Below, in pieces: positions 45,923 to 53,347 of a DNA stretch of 53,347 bases (its first letter is position 1; every line of letters begins with the position of its first letter). The translations under genes and the position numbers were made by a program. The notes under the pieces were generated by a model that was not told the origin of the DNA, did not search any database, and was given only the letters and a program-made list of their open reading frames with translations. This stretch comes from Tatumella sp. JGM118 (GTDB lineage: Bacteria > Pseudomonadota > Gammaproteobacteria > Enterobacterales > Enterobacteriaceae). The stretch covers positions 1 through 53,347 of the forward strand of contig NZ_JAERJR010000019.1 of NCBI RefSeq assembly GCF_018257515.1, written 5' to 3'.

Positions 45923-47458
45923 TCACTGAGGACGCCGGCGCCGGATGACCGATGCCACCGCCGCCAATGCTGAAAGGATCCACACCGTCAGATTACCGGT
46001 ATGAGCATAAGGTGTCATCCCGCGGGTCGGACTCAGTGTGGCACTCAGCACCCCTTCACGGAACTGCGGAAGTTGCTGTTCGATATCGCCGTTGGCATTC
46101 ACCACCGCAGTGACTCCGTTATTGGTGTCGCGTAATAGCGGCCTGCCCAGTTCCAGCGCCCGCATCCTGGCCATCTGCAGATGCTGCCAGGGGCCGATCG
46201 AATGACCAAACCAGGCATCATTCGATACCGTCAGCAGGAAATCAGTCTCCGGGCGGAAGTTATCCCGGACATGTTCACCCAGCACAATTTCATAACAGAT
46301 AGCCGTCGTCAGACGATAACCATCCAGTTGCAGCGGAGGCTGAATATAGGGACCCCGGCTGAAGGCTGACATCGGTAAATCGAAGAACGGTGCCAGCGGG
46401 CGCAACAGGTCGGCCATCGGGACAAACTCCCCGAAAGGCACCAGGTGGTTTTTCTGATAACGGTTGCGGCTCAGATAGCTGTAAGGGGTCTGCCCCCCCA
46501 GTACCACGACCGTGTTGTAGTCATGATAATGGTTATCTTCTTCCAGTCGGGAATCGACAATCCCGGTTGCCAGAGTACTGCCATTCTCACGCAGGATACG
46601 ATCCAGTTCGGTCAGAAAGGGCTGTTCATTACTTTCCAGGTCGGTGATGGCCGACTCCGGCCAGATAATGATCCCTGCTTTACCCAGCACCGGGCGGGTC
46701 AGCCGCAGGTAGGTATTTAAGGTATTTTGTAATTGCTCAGGGTCCCACTTCATCGACTGAGCGATATTACCCTGCACCAGCGCAACGGACACACTGCGGC
46801 CGGACTCGGTCCGGTACCAGTGTACGTAACGCAGTGGCCAGGCGATGACCATCACAGCCAGGGCAGCCAGCAGTGGCCGGAGGCTTCTCTGTATCAGGGC
46901 ATAGCTTATCAGCCCGGAGATCATCATCAGGACAAAGGTGATGGTTTCCACACCGGCGACCGGTGCGATGCCTTTCAGCGGGCCGTTAATCTGGCTATAG
47001 CCGAACTGTAACCACGGAAATCCGGTCAGGATCCAGCCGCGCAGGAACTCAGTAAACTGCCAGAGTGCAGGAGCAGCCAGCAGCAGACGCGGCAGCGTCG
47101 CCCGTGGCCAGAAACGGTTCAGCAACCCCGAAAACAGCATCGGGAACAGCGACAGCCACGCCGCCAGCATCACGACCAGCATGACATTGACCGGACCTGG
47201 CATCCCTCCGAAGGTAGCGATACTCACATAGACCCAGTTAACCCCGGACCCAAACAGCCCCATCCCCCAGACAAAACCGATGGCGGTCGCCTGGCGGGTG
47301 CTACGGTTCAGGGTCAGAGCCTGCAAGCCGGTCAGAGAAATCAGGGCGGCCGGCCAGAAATCGAAAGGAGAGAAGGCGAGGGTGCCCACGGCACCCGTCA
47401 GCAGAGCCAGCAACAGGCGGATGCGCTGCTGCCGGAATAGAGTGTTCAGTGCCGTCAT
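45923..47458 (-). CDS. lnt: Lnt, apolipoprotein N-acyltransferase
   Basis: A 511-residue inner-membrane enzyme that adds the third acyl chain to lipoproteins. N-terminal membrane helices are followed by a periplasmic nitrilase-like domain. Its catalytic triad residues appear in IWPESAI (Glu), [12 protein letters not shown] (Lys) and [11 protein letters not shown] (Cys). The start [14 protein letters not shown] is chosen as the best match in length. It lies 7 nt after corC (ybeX). Confidence 0.95.
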   Translation of the reverse strand: MTALNTLFRQQRIRLLLALLTGAVGTLAFSPFDFWPAALISLTGLQALTLNRSTRQATAIGFVWGMGLFGSGVNWVYVSIATFGGMPGPVNVMLVVMLAAWLSLFPMLFSGLLNRFWPRATLPRLLLAAPALWQFTEFLRGWILTGFPWLQFGYSQINGPLKGIAPVAGVETITFVLMMISGLISYALIQRSLRPLLAALAVMVIAWPLRYVHWYRTESGRSVSVALVQGNIAQSMKWDPEQLQNTLNTYLRLTRPVLGKAGIIIWPESAITDLESNEQPFLTELDRILRENGSTLATGIVDSRLEEDNHYHDYNTVVVLGGQTPYSYLSRNRYQKNHLVPFGEFVPMADLLRPLAPFFDLPMSAFSRGPYIQPPLQLDGYRLTTAICYEIVLGEHVRDNFRPETDFLLTVSNDAWFGHSIGPWQHLQMARMRALELGRPLLRDTNNGVTAVVNANGDIEQQLPQFREGVLSATLSPTRGMTPYAHTGNLTVWILSALAAVASVIRRRRPQ

Positions 47459-47465
47459 AGGCTCA

Positions 47466-48347
47466 TTATTCGTCTTCAAGTTGAGGAGCAACCGCATCAT
47501 CCGGTATTTTTACATGAACCTGCAGAATACGACGTCTGTCGGCCATCGCGACCTTAAACAGATAACCATCGATAGTGATACTTTCACCTCTGGCAGGCAG
47601 ATGCCCGAAACCTTGCATCACCAGACCCCCGATAGTATCGACTTCTTCATCGCTGAATCGGGTGCCGAACATTTCGTTGAAATCTTCGATCGGCGTCAGC
47701 GCCCGCAACGAGTAAGAATGACGGCTGAGCTGGCGGATATCGCTGCTGTCTTCTTCGTCATACTCGTCTTCGATTTCCCCGACGATAAGCTCAAGAATAT
47801 CTTCGATAGTCACCAGTCCGGAAACACCGCCGAACTCGTCAATGACAATCGCCATATGATAACGCTGAGAGCGGAACTCTTTCAGCATGCGGTCGACACG
47901 CTTACTTTCAGGAACCACCACCACCGGGCGAAGCACATCAGCAATACTGAACGGGGCCGAATCACTGCGCATAAAGGGCAGCAAATCTTTCGCCATCAGA
48001 ATACCTTCCACATGATCTTTGTCTTCGCTGATCACCGGAAAACGGGAGTGGGCCGACTCGATGATGACATCGAGGCACTCTTCGAGGTTCTGGTTCTGTT
48101 TCAGGGTGATCATTTGAGAACGCGGGATCATAATATCCCGGACCCGTTGTTCGGCGATTTCCATCACGCCTTCCATCATGTCACGGGTGTCCTGATCAAT
48201 CAGTTCTTTCTGTTCTGAATCACGGATGAGTTCCAGTAATTCATCACGGTTCTGAGGCTCACCGTGGAAAAGCTGGTTGATCAGTAAGGAAAAAAATCCC
48301 TTTTTACTGCCGGGGTTATCGCTGTTTTGTGAATGGTCATCGCTCAT
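47466..48347 (-). CDS. ybeX: YbeX (CorC), CBS-domain protein
   Basis: A 293-residue cytosolic protein with two CBS domains (about 68-195: [40 protein letters not shown]) and a C-terminal CorC/HlyC transporter-associated domain. It was linked to Mg2+/Co2+ efflux in Salmonella (CorC) and to ribosome assembly in E. coli (YbeX). It is part of the phoL-ybeY-ybeX-lnt operon. Confidence 0.95.
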   Translation of the reverse strand: MSDDHSQNSDNPGSKKGFFSLLINQLFHGEPQNRDELLELIRDSEQKELIDQDTRDMMEGVMEIAEQRVRDIMIPRSQMITLKQNQNLEECLDVIIESAHSRFPVISEDKDHVEGILMAKDLLPFMRSDSAPFSIADVLRPVVVVPESKRVDRMLKEFRSQRYHMAIVIDEFGGVSGLVTIEDILELIVGEIEDEYDEEDSSDIRQLSRHSYSLRALTPIEDFNEMFGTRFSDEEVDTIGGLVMQGFGHLPARGESITIDGYLFKVAMADRRRILQVHVKIPDDAVAPQLEDE

Positions 48348-48430
48348 GGCGTTTTTTTTTTGTTCTCTCTTGCAGGGAAATAAAACTGCCAGGTCAGGTC
48401 ACTGGCAGCGGAATAAATAACAGGCGCCGG

Positions 48431-48913
48431 TTATCCGGCGGCGTCTTTCTCTGAAATGTACGGGTCAGCATAACCCATAGCAAGCATTATCTCAGTTTCG
48501 ATGCCTTCCATCTCTTCGGCTTCGTCATCCTGAATATGATCATAGCCTAATAAATGAAGCGTGCCGTGGACCACCATATGTGCCCAGTGGGCGTCGACGG
48601 GCTTGCCCTGGTCGGCGGCTTCCTGCTCGACCACCTGGCGACAGATGATCAGGTCCCCGAGCAGCGGTAAGTCTTCAATGCCGGGCGGCGCTTCAAACGG
48701 AAAAGACAGGACGTTGGTCGGTTTGTCTTTGCCGCGATACGCCAGGTTCAGCTCGTGGCTCTCGGCTTCGTCCACCAGGCGGATGGTGACTTCACTTTCG
48801 GGCTGAAAAGGTTCGACCGCGGCCGTTAACCAGCGCAGAAACAAGGCTTCTTCCGGAAGCCCTTGCGGATTTTCACAGGCATTCTGTAAATCCAGAATTA
48901 CGGTACTGCTCAT
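48431..48913 (-). CDS. ybeY: YbeY, rRNA-processing endoribonuclease
   Basis: A 160-residue metal-dependent RNase needed for 16S rRNA 3' maturation and ribosome quality control. The zinc motif is complete: [15 protein letters not shown] gives the three histidines. [10 protein letters not shown] and LGDLIIC are family blocks. It overlaps the phoL stop by 4 nt (ATGA). Confidence 0.96.
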   Translation of the reverse strand: MSSTVILDLQNACENPQGLPEEALFLRWLTAAVEPFQPESEVTIRLVDEAESHELNLAYRGKDKPTNVLSFPFEAPPGIEDLPLLGDLIICRQVVEQEAADQGKPVDAHWAHMVVHGTLHLLGYDHIQDDEAEEMEGIETEIMLAMGYADPYISEKDAAG

Positions 48914-49968
48914 ACATTCTCCTGGCCGGCAGCAAGGGCGGCGCGTTTACGCTCTTCCGCGACCTCGGCCCGGCGTTTTTGGTCGGCTTCTTCCCAGGCT
49001 TCATAGGCGATGACGATCCGTGCAACCACCGGATGACGCACCACGTCTTCGCTATGGAAGAAGTTAAAGCTCAGTTCACTGACATCAGAAAGCACTTCGA
49101 TGGCATGTTTCAGGCCTGAGCGTGCATTGCGCGGTAAGTCTATCTGCGTGATATCCCCGGTGATCACGGCTTTAGAGTTAAAACCGATACGGGTCAGAAA
49201 CATTTTCATCTGTTCGATGGTGGTGTTCTGACTTTCATCCAGGATAATAAACGCATCATTCAATGTACGTCCGCGCATATAGGCCAGCGGGGCAACTTCG
49301 ATCACGTTACGTTCAATCAGTTTTTCAACCCGTTCAAAGCCCAGCATTTCAAACAGGGCGTCATATAACGGACGCAGGTACGGGTCGACTTTCTGGCTCA
49401 GGTCGCCTGGCAGAAAACCCAGTTTCTCACCGGCTTCCACCGCCGGACGGGTCAGCAGTATACGGCGAACTTCCTGGCGTTCCAGCGCGTCGACCGCAGC
49501 GGCCACGGCCAGATAGGTCTTCCCGGTCCCGGCCGGGCCGATACCGAAGGTAATATCATGGTCAAGAATATGGGCGATATAGCTGGCCTGATTTGGCGTG
49601 CGGGGTTTAATGACGCCCCGGCGGGTCTGGATATTCACCGCTTTACCATAATCAGGGACACTCTCCGCCGTTTGTTCCAGCACCCGGCTCTCTTTAATGG
49701 CCAGATGAATATCCTCAGGGTCGATATCTTTACTCTGTCCGCGCAGCGGGGCGGTATCCACGTAAAGATCTTTCAGGATTTTTTCGGCCGCATCCACACA
49801 TAACGCCTTTCCCGTCAGGGTAAAGCGATTATCGATCCGGTTAATTTCAATGCCGAGCCGGCGCTCAAGGTGCTTCAGATTATCGTCAAACGGGCCGGTC
49901 AGACTCAGCAAACGTTGGTTATCTGCAGGTTCCAGTGCAATTTCACGGGTTTCGATATTCAAACTCAT
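48910..49968 (-). CDS. ybeZ: PhoL (YbeZ), PhoH-type ATPase
   Basis: A 352-residue P-loop ATPase of the PhoH family. Walker A is [11 protein letters not shown] (about 143-153) and Walker B is [10 protein letters not shown]. It works with YbeY in RNA metabolism. It is the first gene of the operon. The start is preceded by GGAGGATG-like bases (strong). Confidence 0.95.
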   Translation of the reverse strand: MSLNIETREIALEPADNQRLLSLTGPFDDNLKHLERRLGIEINRIDNRFTLTGKALCVDAAEKILKDLYVDTAPLRGQSKDIDPEDIHLAIKESRVLEQTAESVPDYGKAVNIQTRRGVIKPRTPNQASYIAHILDHDITFGIGPAGTGKTYLAVAAAVDALERQEVRRILLTRPAVEAGEKLGFLPGDLSQKVDPYLRPLYDALFEMLGFERVEKLIERNVIEVAPLAYMRGRTLNDAFIILDESQNTTIEQMKMFLTRIGFNSKAVITGDITQIDLPRNARSGLKHAIEVLSDVSELSFNFFHSEDVVRHPVVARIVIAYEAWEEADQKRRAEVAEERKRAALAAGQENV

Positions 49969-50067
49969 CCTCCAGGTCGCTAAGGGCCGGTTGTACAGCA
50001 GAGATCATTCTGGCGATCACAATCACGGGGATCGTCGTCACAGAACGGGGTTATCTGTAGGGATATC

Positions 50068-50132
50068 GGGGCGGAATTCGTAAATTCCACCCCTTTAGCT
50101 TAGCAAAGCGGTGACAGTCAGTATCTGTCACC
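50068..50132. terminator. Two hairpins between miaB and phoL
   Basis: GGGGCGGAATT / AATTCCACCCC (50068-50093, 11-bp stem with one G-U pair, then TTTAG on the plus strand), and GGTGACAG / CTGTCACC (50110-50132), 14 nt past the miaB stop. The second likely ends or insulates miaB; T runs are short, so the terminator call is tentative. Confidence 0.5.
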
Positions 50133-50146
50133 ACGATTATGCGCTA

Positions 50147-51571
50147 TCAGGGCTGCCAGAGACCGACGCCGGACTCATTTTCTTTCCGGGTACGGGCGAT
50201 GACGGAGGCGGGGGATTCTGTTACGCGCAGACCCATATCTTTTTCGGTACGGACGACGCGACCACGCAGTGAGTTTGGATAGACATCAACGATTTCAACG
50301 TCAACGAATTTTCCAATCATCTCCGGATGACCTTCGAAATTCACCACACGGTTATTTTCGGTACGACCGGAGAGTTCCATGATATTTTTACGCGACGTGC
50401 CTTCGACCAGCACACGCTGAACGGTGCCGTGCATCCGGCGGCTCCAGGCCATCGCCTGCTGGCTGATGCGTTCCTGCAGGATGTAAAGACGCTGTTTCTT
50501 CTCTTCTTCACTCACATCATCCGGTAAGTCTGCCGCCGGTGTTCCCGGACGGGCGGAATAGATGAAGCTGAAGCTCATATCGAAGTTAACGTCAGCAATC
50601 AGTTTCATGGTCTTTTCAAAGTCTTCCTGAGTTTCGCCCGGGAAGCCAATGATAAAGTCCGAGCTTATCTGAATGTCCGGACGCGCTTCACGCAATTTGC
50701 GGATAATGGCTTTGAATTCCAGGGCAGTGTGCGCACGCTTCATCAGTGTCAGAATACGGTCGGCACCACTTTGCACCGGTAAGTGCAGGAAGCTCACCAG
50801 TTCCGGCGTATCACGGTAGACATCAATAATGTCATCGGTAAATTCAATCGGATGGCTGGTGGTAAAACGGATACGGTCAATACCGTCGATGGCGGCGACC
50901 AGACGCAGCAGATCGGCAAAGGTGCAGACCGAACCGTCATAGTTCTCGCCACGATAGGCGTTAACGTTCTGACCCAGCAGGTTAACCTCACGGACGCCCT
51001 GGGCTGCCAGTTGTGCGATTTCAAACAGAATATCGTCGCTTGGGCGGCTGACTTCTTCACCGCGGGTATAGGGCACAACACAGAAGGTGCAGTACTTGTT
51101 ACAGCCTTCCATGATAGAAACAAAGGCGGTCGGGCCTTCTGCACGGGGTTCCGGCAGACGGTCAAATTTTTCGATCTCCGGGAAACTGATATCCACGACC
51201 GGGCTTTTGTTACCACGGACGCTATTGATCATTTCCGGCAGGCGATGCAGGGTCTGTGGTCCGAAGACGATATCCACATAGTGCGCCCTCTGACGGATAT
51301 GATCACCTTCCTGAGAGGCGACACAGCCGCCGACGCCGATAATCAGTTCCGGATTCTTATCTTTGAGATTTTTCCAGCGCCCCAGTTGGTGGAAAACCTT
51401 CTCCTGGGCTTTTTCCCGGATAGAACAGGTATTCAGTAACAGTACATCGGCCTCTTCGGCATTTTCGGTCAGCGTATAGCCATGAGTACTGTTTAACAGG
51501 TCTGACATTTTAGATGAATCATATTCGTTCATCTGACAGCCCCAGGTTTTAATATGTAATTTTTTCGTCAT
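50147..51571 (-). CDS. miaB: MiaB, tRNA methylthiotransferase
   Basis: A 474-residue radical SAM enzyme that adds the 2-methylthio group to i6A37 in tRNAs. The N-terminal UPF0004 domain has the three cysteines of its iron-sulfur cluster (first in WGCQMN), the radical SAM motif is CNKYCTFC and a TRAM domain ends the protein. The start [11 protein letters not shown] gives the exact E. coli length; extra in-frame upstream codons to 51700 show no homology. It diverges from ubiF. Confidence 0.96.
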   Translation of the reverse strand: MTKKLHIKTWGCQMNEYDSSKMSDLLNSTHGYTLTENAEEADVLLLNTCSIREKAQEKVFHQLGRWKNLKDKNPELIIGVGGCVASQEGDHIRQRAHYVDIVFGPQTLHRLPEMINSVRGNKSPVVDISFPEIEKFDRLPEPRAEGPTAFVSIMEGCNKYCTFCVVPYTRGEEVSRPSDDILFEIAQLAAQGVREVNLLGQNVNAYRGENYDGSVCTFADLLRLVAAIDGIDRIRFTTSHPIEFTDDIIDVYRDTPELVSFLHLPVQSGADRILTLMKRAHTALEFKAIIRKLREARPDIQISSDFIIGFPGETQEDFEKTMKLIADVNFDMSFSFIYSARPGTPAADLPDDVSEEEKKQRLYILQERISQQAMAWSRRMHGTVQRVLVEGTSRKNIMELSGRTENNRVVNFEGHPEMIGKFVDVEIVDVYPNSLRGRVVRTEKDMGLRVTESPASVIARTRKENESGVGLWQP

Positions 51572-51746
51572 CGAACTGGCCATTGATTCAGTGCAAGGAT
51601 GTGCAGGCGGCATATTGTAATGCTTTGCTGCTGTTGTGACCAGTGTAGCGGCTTTTCTGATTGTGACGGAATTTTCCGGTACACTGTCGCAAGTTAACAT
51701 TAACCCGAAATCTTACGGGCAGTTGAGTGTTGGTAAGGATGATAGC

Positions 51747-52919
51747 ATGCAGGAAGATCAATTTGATGTGGTGATTACCGGCGGGGGTATGGTCGGTGCG
51801 GCATTGGCTTGCGGCCTTGCCCGGCATCATTTCAGGGTGGCCGTGATCGAGCATCAGGCGGCTCCTGAATTTACCCCGCAGAGCCAGCCCGATGTGCGGA
51901 TCTCGGCGATCGGTGCATCGTCAGTGGCATTACTGAAAGAACTTGAGGTCTGGGAGCGGGTACAGGCGATGCGTTGCGCGCCTTACCGTCAGCTGGAAAC
52001 CTGGGAATGGGAAAATGCGCATGCCGTTTTTGATGCGGCCTCCCTGGGATTACCCGAGCTGGGCTATATGGTGGAAAACAGCGTCCTGCAGCGTGCGCTG
52101 TGGGAGCAGATGCAGGCGCAGGGCGTGACACTGCTCTGTCCCGCCACCTTAGCGGCGGCTGAGCCCCAACCCGGAGGCTGGTCTCTGACCCTGGATGATG
52201 GCCGAAAAATAGAGACCCGGCTACTGACCGGTGCCGATGGGGCGAATTCGCAGGTCCGCCGGCTGGCGGGTATCGGTGTCAGTGGCTGGGAATACGCGCA
52301 GTCCTGCATGCTGATCTCTGTCGAGTGTGAGCAGCTTCCGGGAGACAGCACCTGGCAGCAATTTACACCTCAAGGCCCGCGCGCTTTTCTGCCTCTGTTT
52401 GGTCACTATGCCTCTCTGGTCTGGTACGACAGCGCAGCCCGTATCCGCCAGCTGTCTGCACTTTCCATGACGCAGCTGGAACAGGAAATTGCGACCCATT
52501 TCCCGGCCAGGTGCGGTAAGGTTCGCGCGCTGACCGCCGGTTCGTTCCCGCTGATCCGTCGTCATGCCAGCCGTTATGTGCGTCCGGGATTGGTTCTGGT
52601 CGGGGATGCTGCCCACACGATTAATCCGCTGGCGGGGCAGGGCGTTAACCTGGGCTACCGCGACGTGGATGTGCTGATCGATGTGCTGGCGGAAGCCCGT
52701 CGTGAAGGACACGACTGGTGGCAGCTCGCCACCCTGAATAAATATCAGCATCAACGCTACCGGGACAATTTGCTGATGCAGAATGGCATGGATCTGTTTT
52801 ATCTGGCATTCAGCAACCGGAACGGCCCGTTGACCGTGATCCGCAATCTGGGGCTGATGGCCGCACAACGGGGTGGCTGGCTGAAGAAAAAAGCACTGAG
52901 TTACGCACTGGGTTTGTAA
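51747..52919 (+). CDS. ubiF: UbiF, ubiquinone-pathway FAD hydroxylase
   Basis: A 390-residue flavoprotein monooxygenase that adds the last hydroxyl group (C6) in ubiquinone synthesis. FAD motifs: GGGMVGAALACGLA, DG(A)NS and GDAAHTINPLAGQGVNLGYRD. The start MQEDQFDVV has AAGGA 7 nt upstream; further in-frame codons to 51636 run into the promoter and are rejected. It is followed by a strong terminator. Confidence 0.95.
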   Translation: MQEDQFDVVITGGGMVGAALACGLARHHFRVAVIEHQAAPEFTPQSQPDVRISAIGASSVALLKELEVWERVQAMRCAPYRQLETWEWENAHAVFDAASLGLPELGYMVENSVLQRALWEQMQAQGVTLLCPATLAAAEPQPGGWSLTLDDGRKIETRLLTGADGANSQVRRLAGIGVSGWEYAQSCMLISVECEQLPGDSTWQQFTPQGPRAFLPLFGHYASLVWYDSAARIRQLSALSMTQLEQEIATHFPARCGKVRALTAGSFPLIRRHASRYVRPGLVLVGDAAHTINPLAGQGVNLGYRDVDVLIDVLAEARREGHDWWQLATLNKYQHQRYRDNLLMQNGMDLFYLAFSNRNGPLTVIRNLGLMAAQRGGWLKKKALSYALGL

Positions 52920-52940
52920 CCGGCTCAGACGGCGACCACT

Positions 52941-52964
52941 AAACGACCTGCGGGTCGTTTTTTT
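52941..52964 (+). terminator. Intrinsic terminator of ubiF
   Basis: AAACGACC / GGTCGTTT stem, TGCG loop and a long T run, 21 nt past the stop. Confidence 0.93.
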
Positions 52965-53347
52965 GTGCACGGATGATCAGTATAGGGCACAGACCCGGGC
53001 AGTCTTCTCTCTGAAAGACCGGCGTGCCGGTCAGGCCGGTCGTAGTGACGTAACCAGACCAGAACGGTGATGCGTCCCCGGCAGCCATTGGGTTTCGTTG
53101 CTGAGCATGCGTATCGGTCAGTGCGCCTTTTTCAGCTGGCTCAACCCCCCGCGACCGGAAAGGACAGGGGATGACCCCGTTGGCGGTATTGACACCCGGC
53201 CGTTATCAGGTTCTGCGAAATAAGATCATGAACGAGTCAGGACGATATCAGGAAGGGGCAACGGGATACAGTGACTAGTCCTGATATAGGTTGACAGTTT
53301 TTTGTCTGTAAAACGCCTGATGAACATCATCGGGCGTTTTGTATTTC
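52965..53347. other. Right-end intergenic region, no gene seen
   Basis: No coding frame or tRNA body is recognised. A TTGACA sits at 53291, and a hairpin AAACGCC...GGCGTTT (53311-53339) with T-rich tail ends the window; it could be a terminator for something beyond or a leader element. In E. coli the next genes here are a tRNA cluster, which would start outside the window. Confidence 0.4.

Noticed and set aside
51636-51746. Longer N-terminus of UbiF
   Set aside because: The extra codons have no similarity to the family, while ATG 51747 has an AAGGA site and the expected length.

Overview
The window is a chromosomal segment of an enterobacterium. The backbone from pagP to ubiF has the Escherichia/Pantoea/Tatumella-type order (pagP, cspE, tatE, lipA, lipB, ybeD, dacA, rlpA, mrdB, mrdA, rlmH, rsfS, nadD, holA, lptE, leuS, lnt, ybeX, ybeY, phoL, miaB, ubiF), and most of these proteins match E. 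coli K-12 closely in length and motifs as I remember them. Erwiniaceae is my best guess for the family, because several genes that lie within this block in E. coli (crcB, cobC, the gltIJKL group) are missing. Genus cannot be fixed without a search.

Layout. (1) 1-1.4 kb: ybcJ and folD on the minus strand, then a tRNA-Arg(UCU) gene with a strong promoter. (2) 1.4-9.6 kb: an AT-rich accessory region starting at the tRNA. It holds a broken P4-type integrase, a 23-bp copy of the tRNA 3' end about 1.7 kb away (a probable att pair), an unrecognised membrane protein, a DUF3290/DUF421 membrane pair, a histidine phosphatase, a decayed frame coupled to an immunity-like lipoprotein, a lipoprotein-like gene whose lipobox cysteine is now tyrosine, an IS3-type transposase scrap, DUF1203 and GFA genes, and tandem repeats. 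(3) 9.6-18.2 kb: a YagU-like membrane protein and a complete kdpFABCDE potassium-uptake operon with a KdpE-box-like site upstream. (4) 18.2-30 kb: lineage-specific metabolic and envelope genes. These include a 3-dehydroshikimate-dehydratase-like TIM barrel, yjbQ, a His/Met-rich exported peptide, two orphan solute-binding proteins, a YahK-type alcohol dehydrogenase divergent from an HxlR regulator across a perfect palindrome, DoxX, ynfA, a shikimate-dehydrogenase-like protein lacking the usual catalytic pair, a PhyH dioxygenase, a PEBP protein and a membrane-anchored EEP phosphatase. (5) 30-53 kb: the conserved backbone.

How the genes work together. Region 5 is envelope and core metabolism: lipid A palmitoylation, Tat export, lipoate synthesis, cell elongation (PBP2/RodA/PBP5/RlpA), ribosome maturation (RlmH, RsfS, YbeY), NAD synthesis, the DNA polymerase III delta subunit, LPS assembly (LptE), leucyl-tRNA synthesis, apolipoprotein N-acylation, tRNA modification (MiaB) and ubiquinone hydroxylation (UbiF). 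Many are tightly packed or overlapping on the minus strand, as expected for operons. Kdp gives high-affinity K+ import under its own two-component system.

The less ordinary parts are the relic island at the tRNA, the residue losses in the shikimate-dehydrogenase-like protein and the lipoprotein-like gene, and several intergenic tandem repeats (units of 7, 9, 100, about 120 and 154 bp). I did not see a CRISPR array, a complete transposon, or a clearly new multi-gene defence system.
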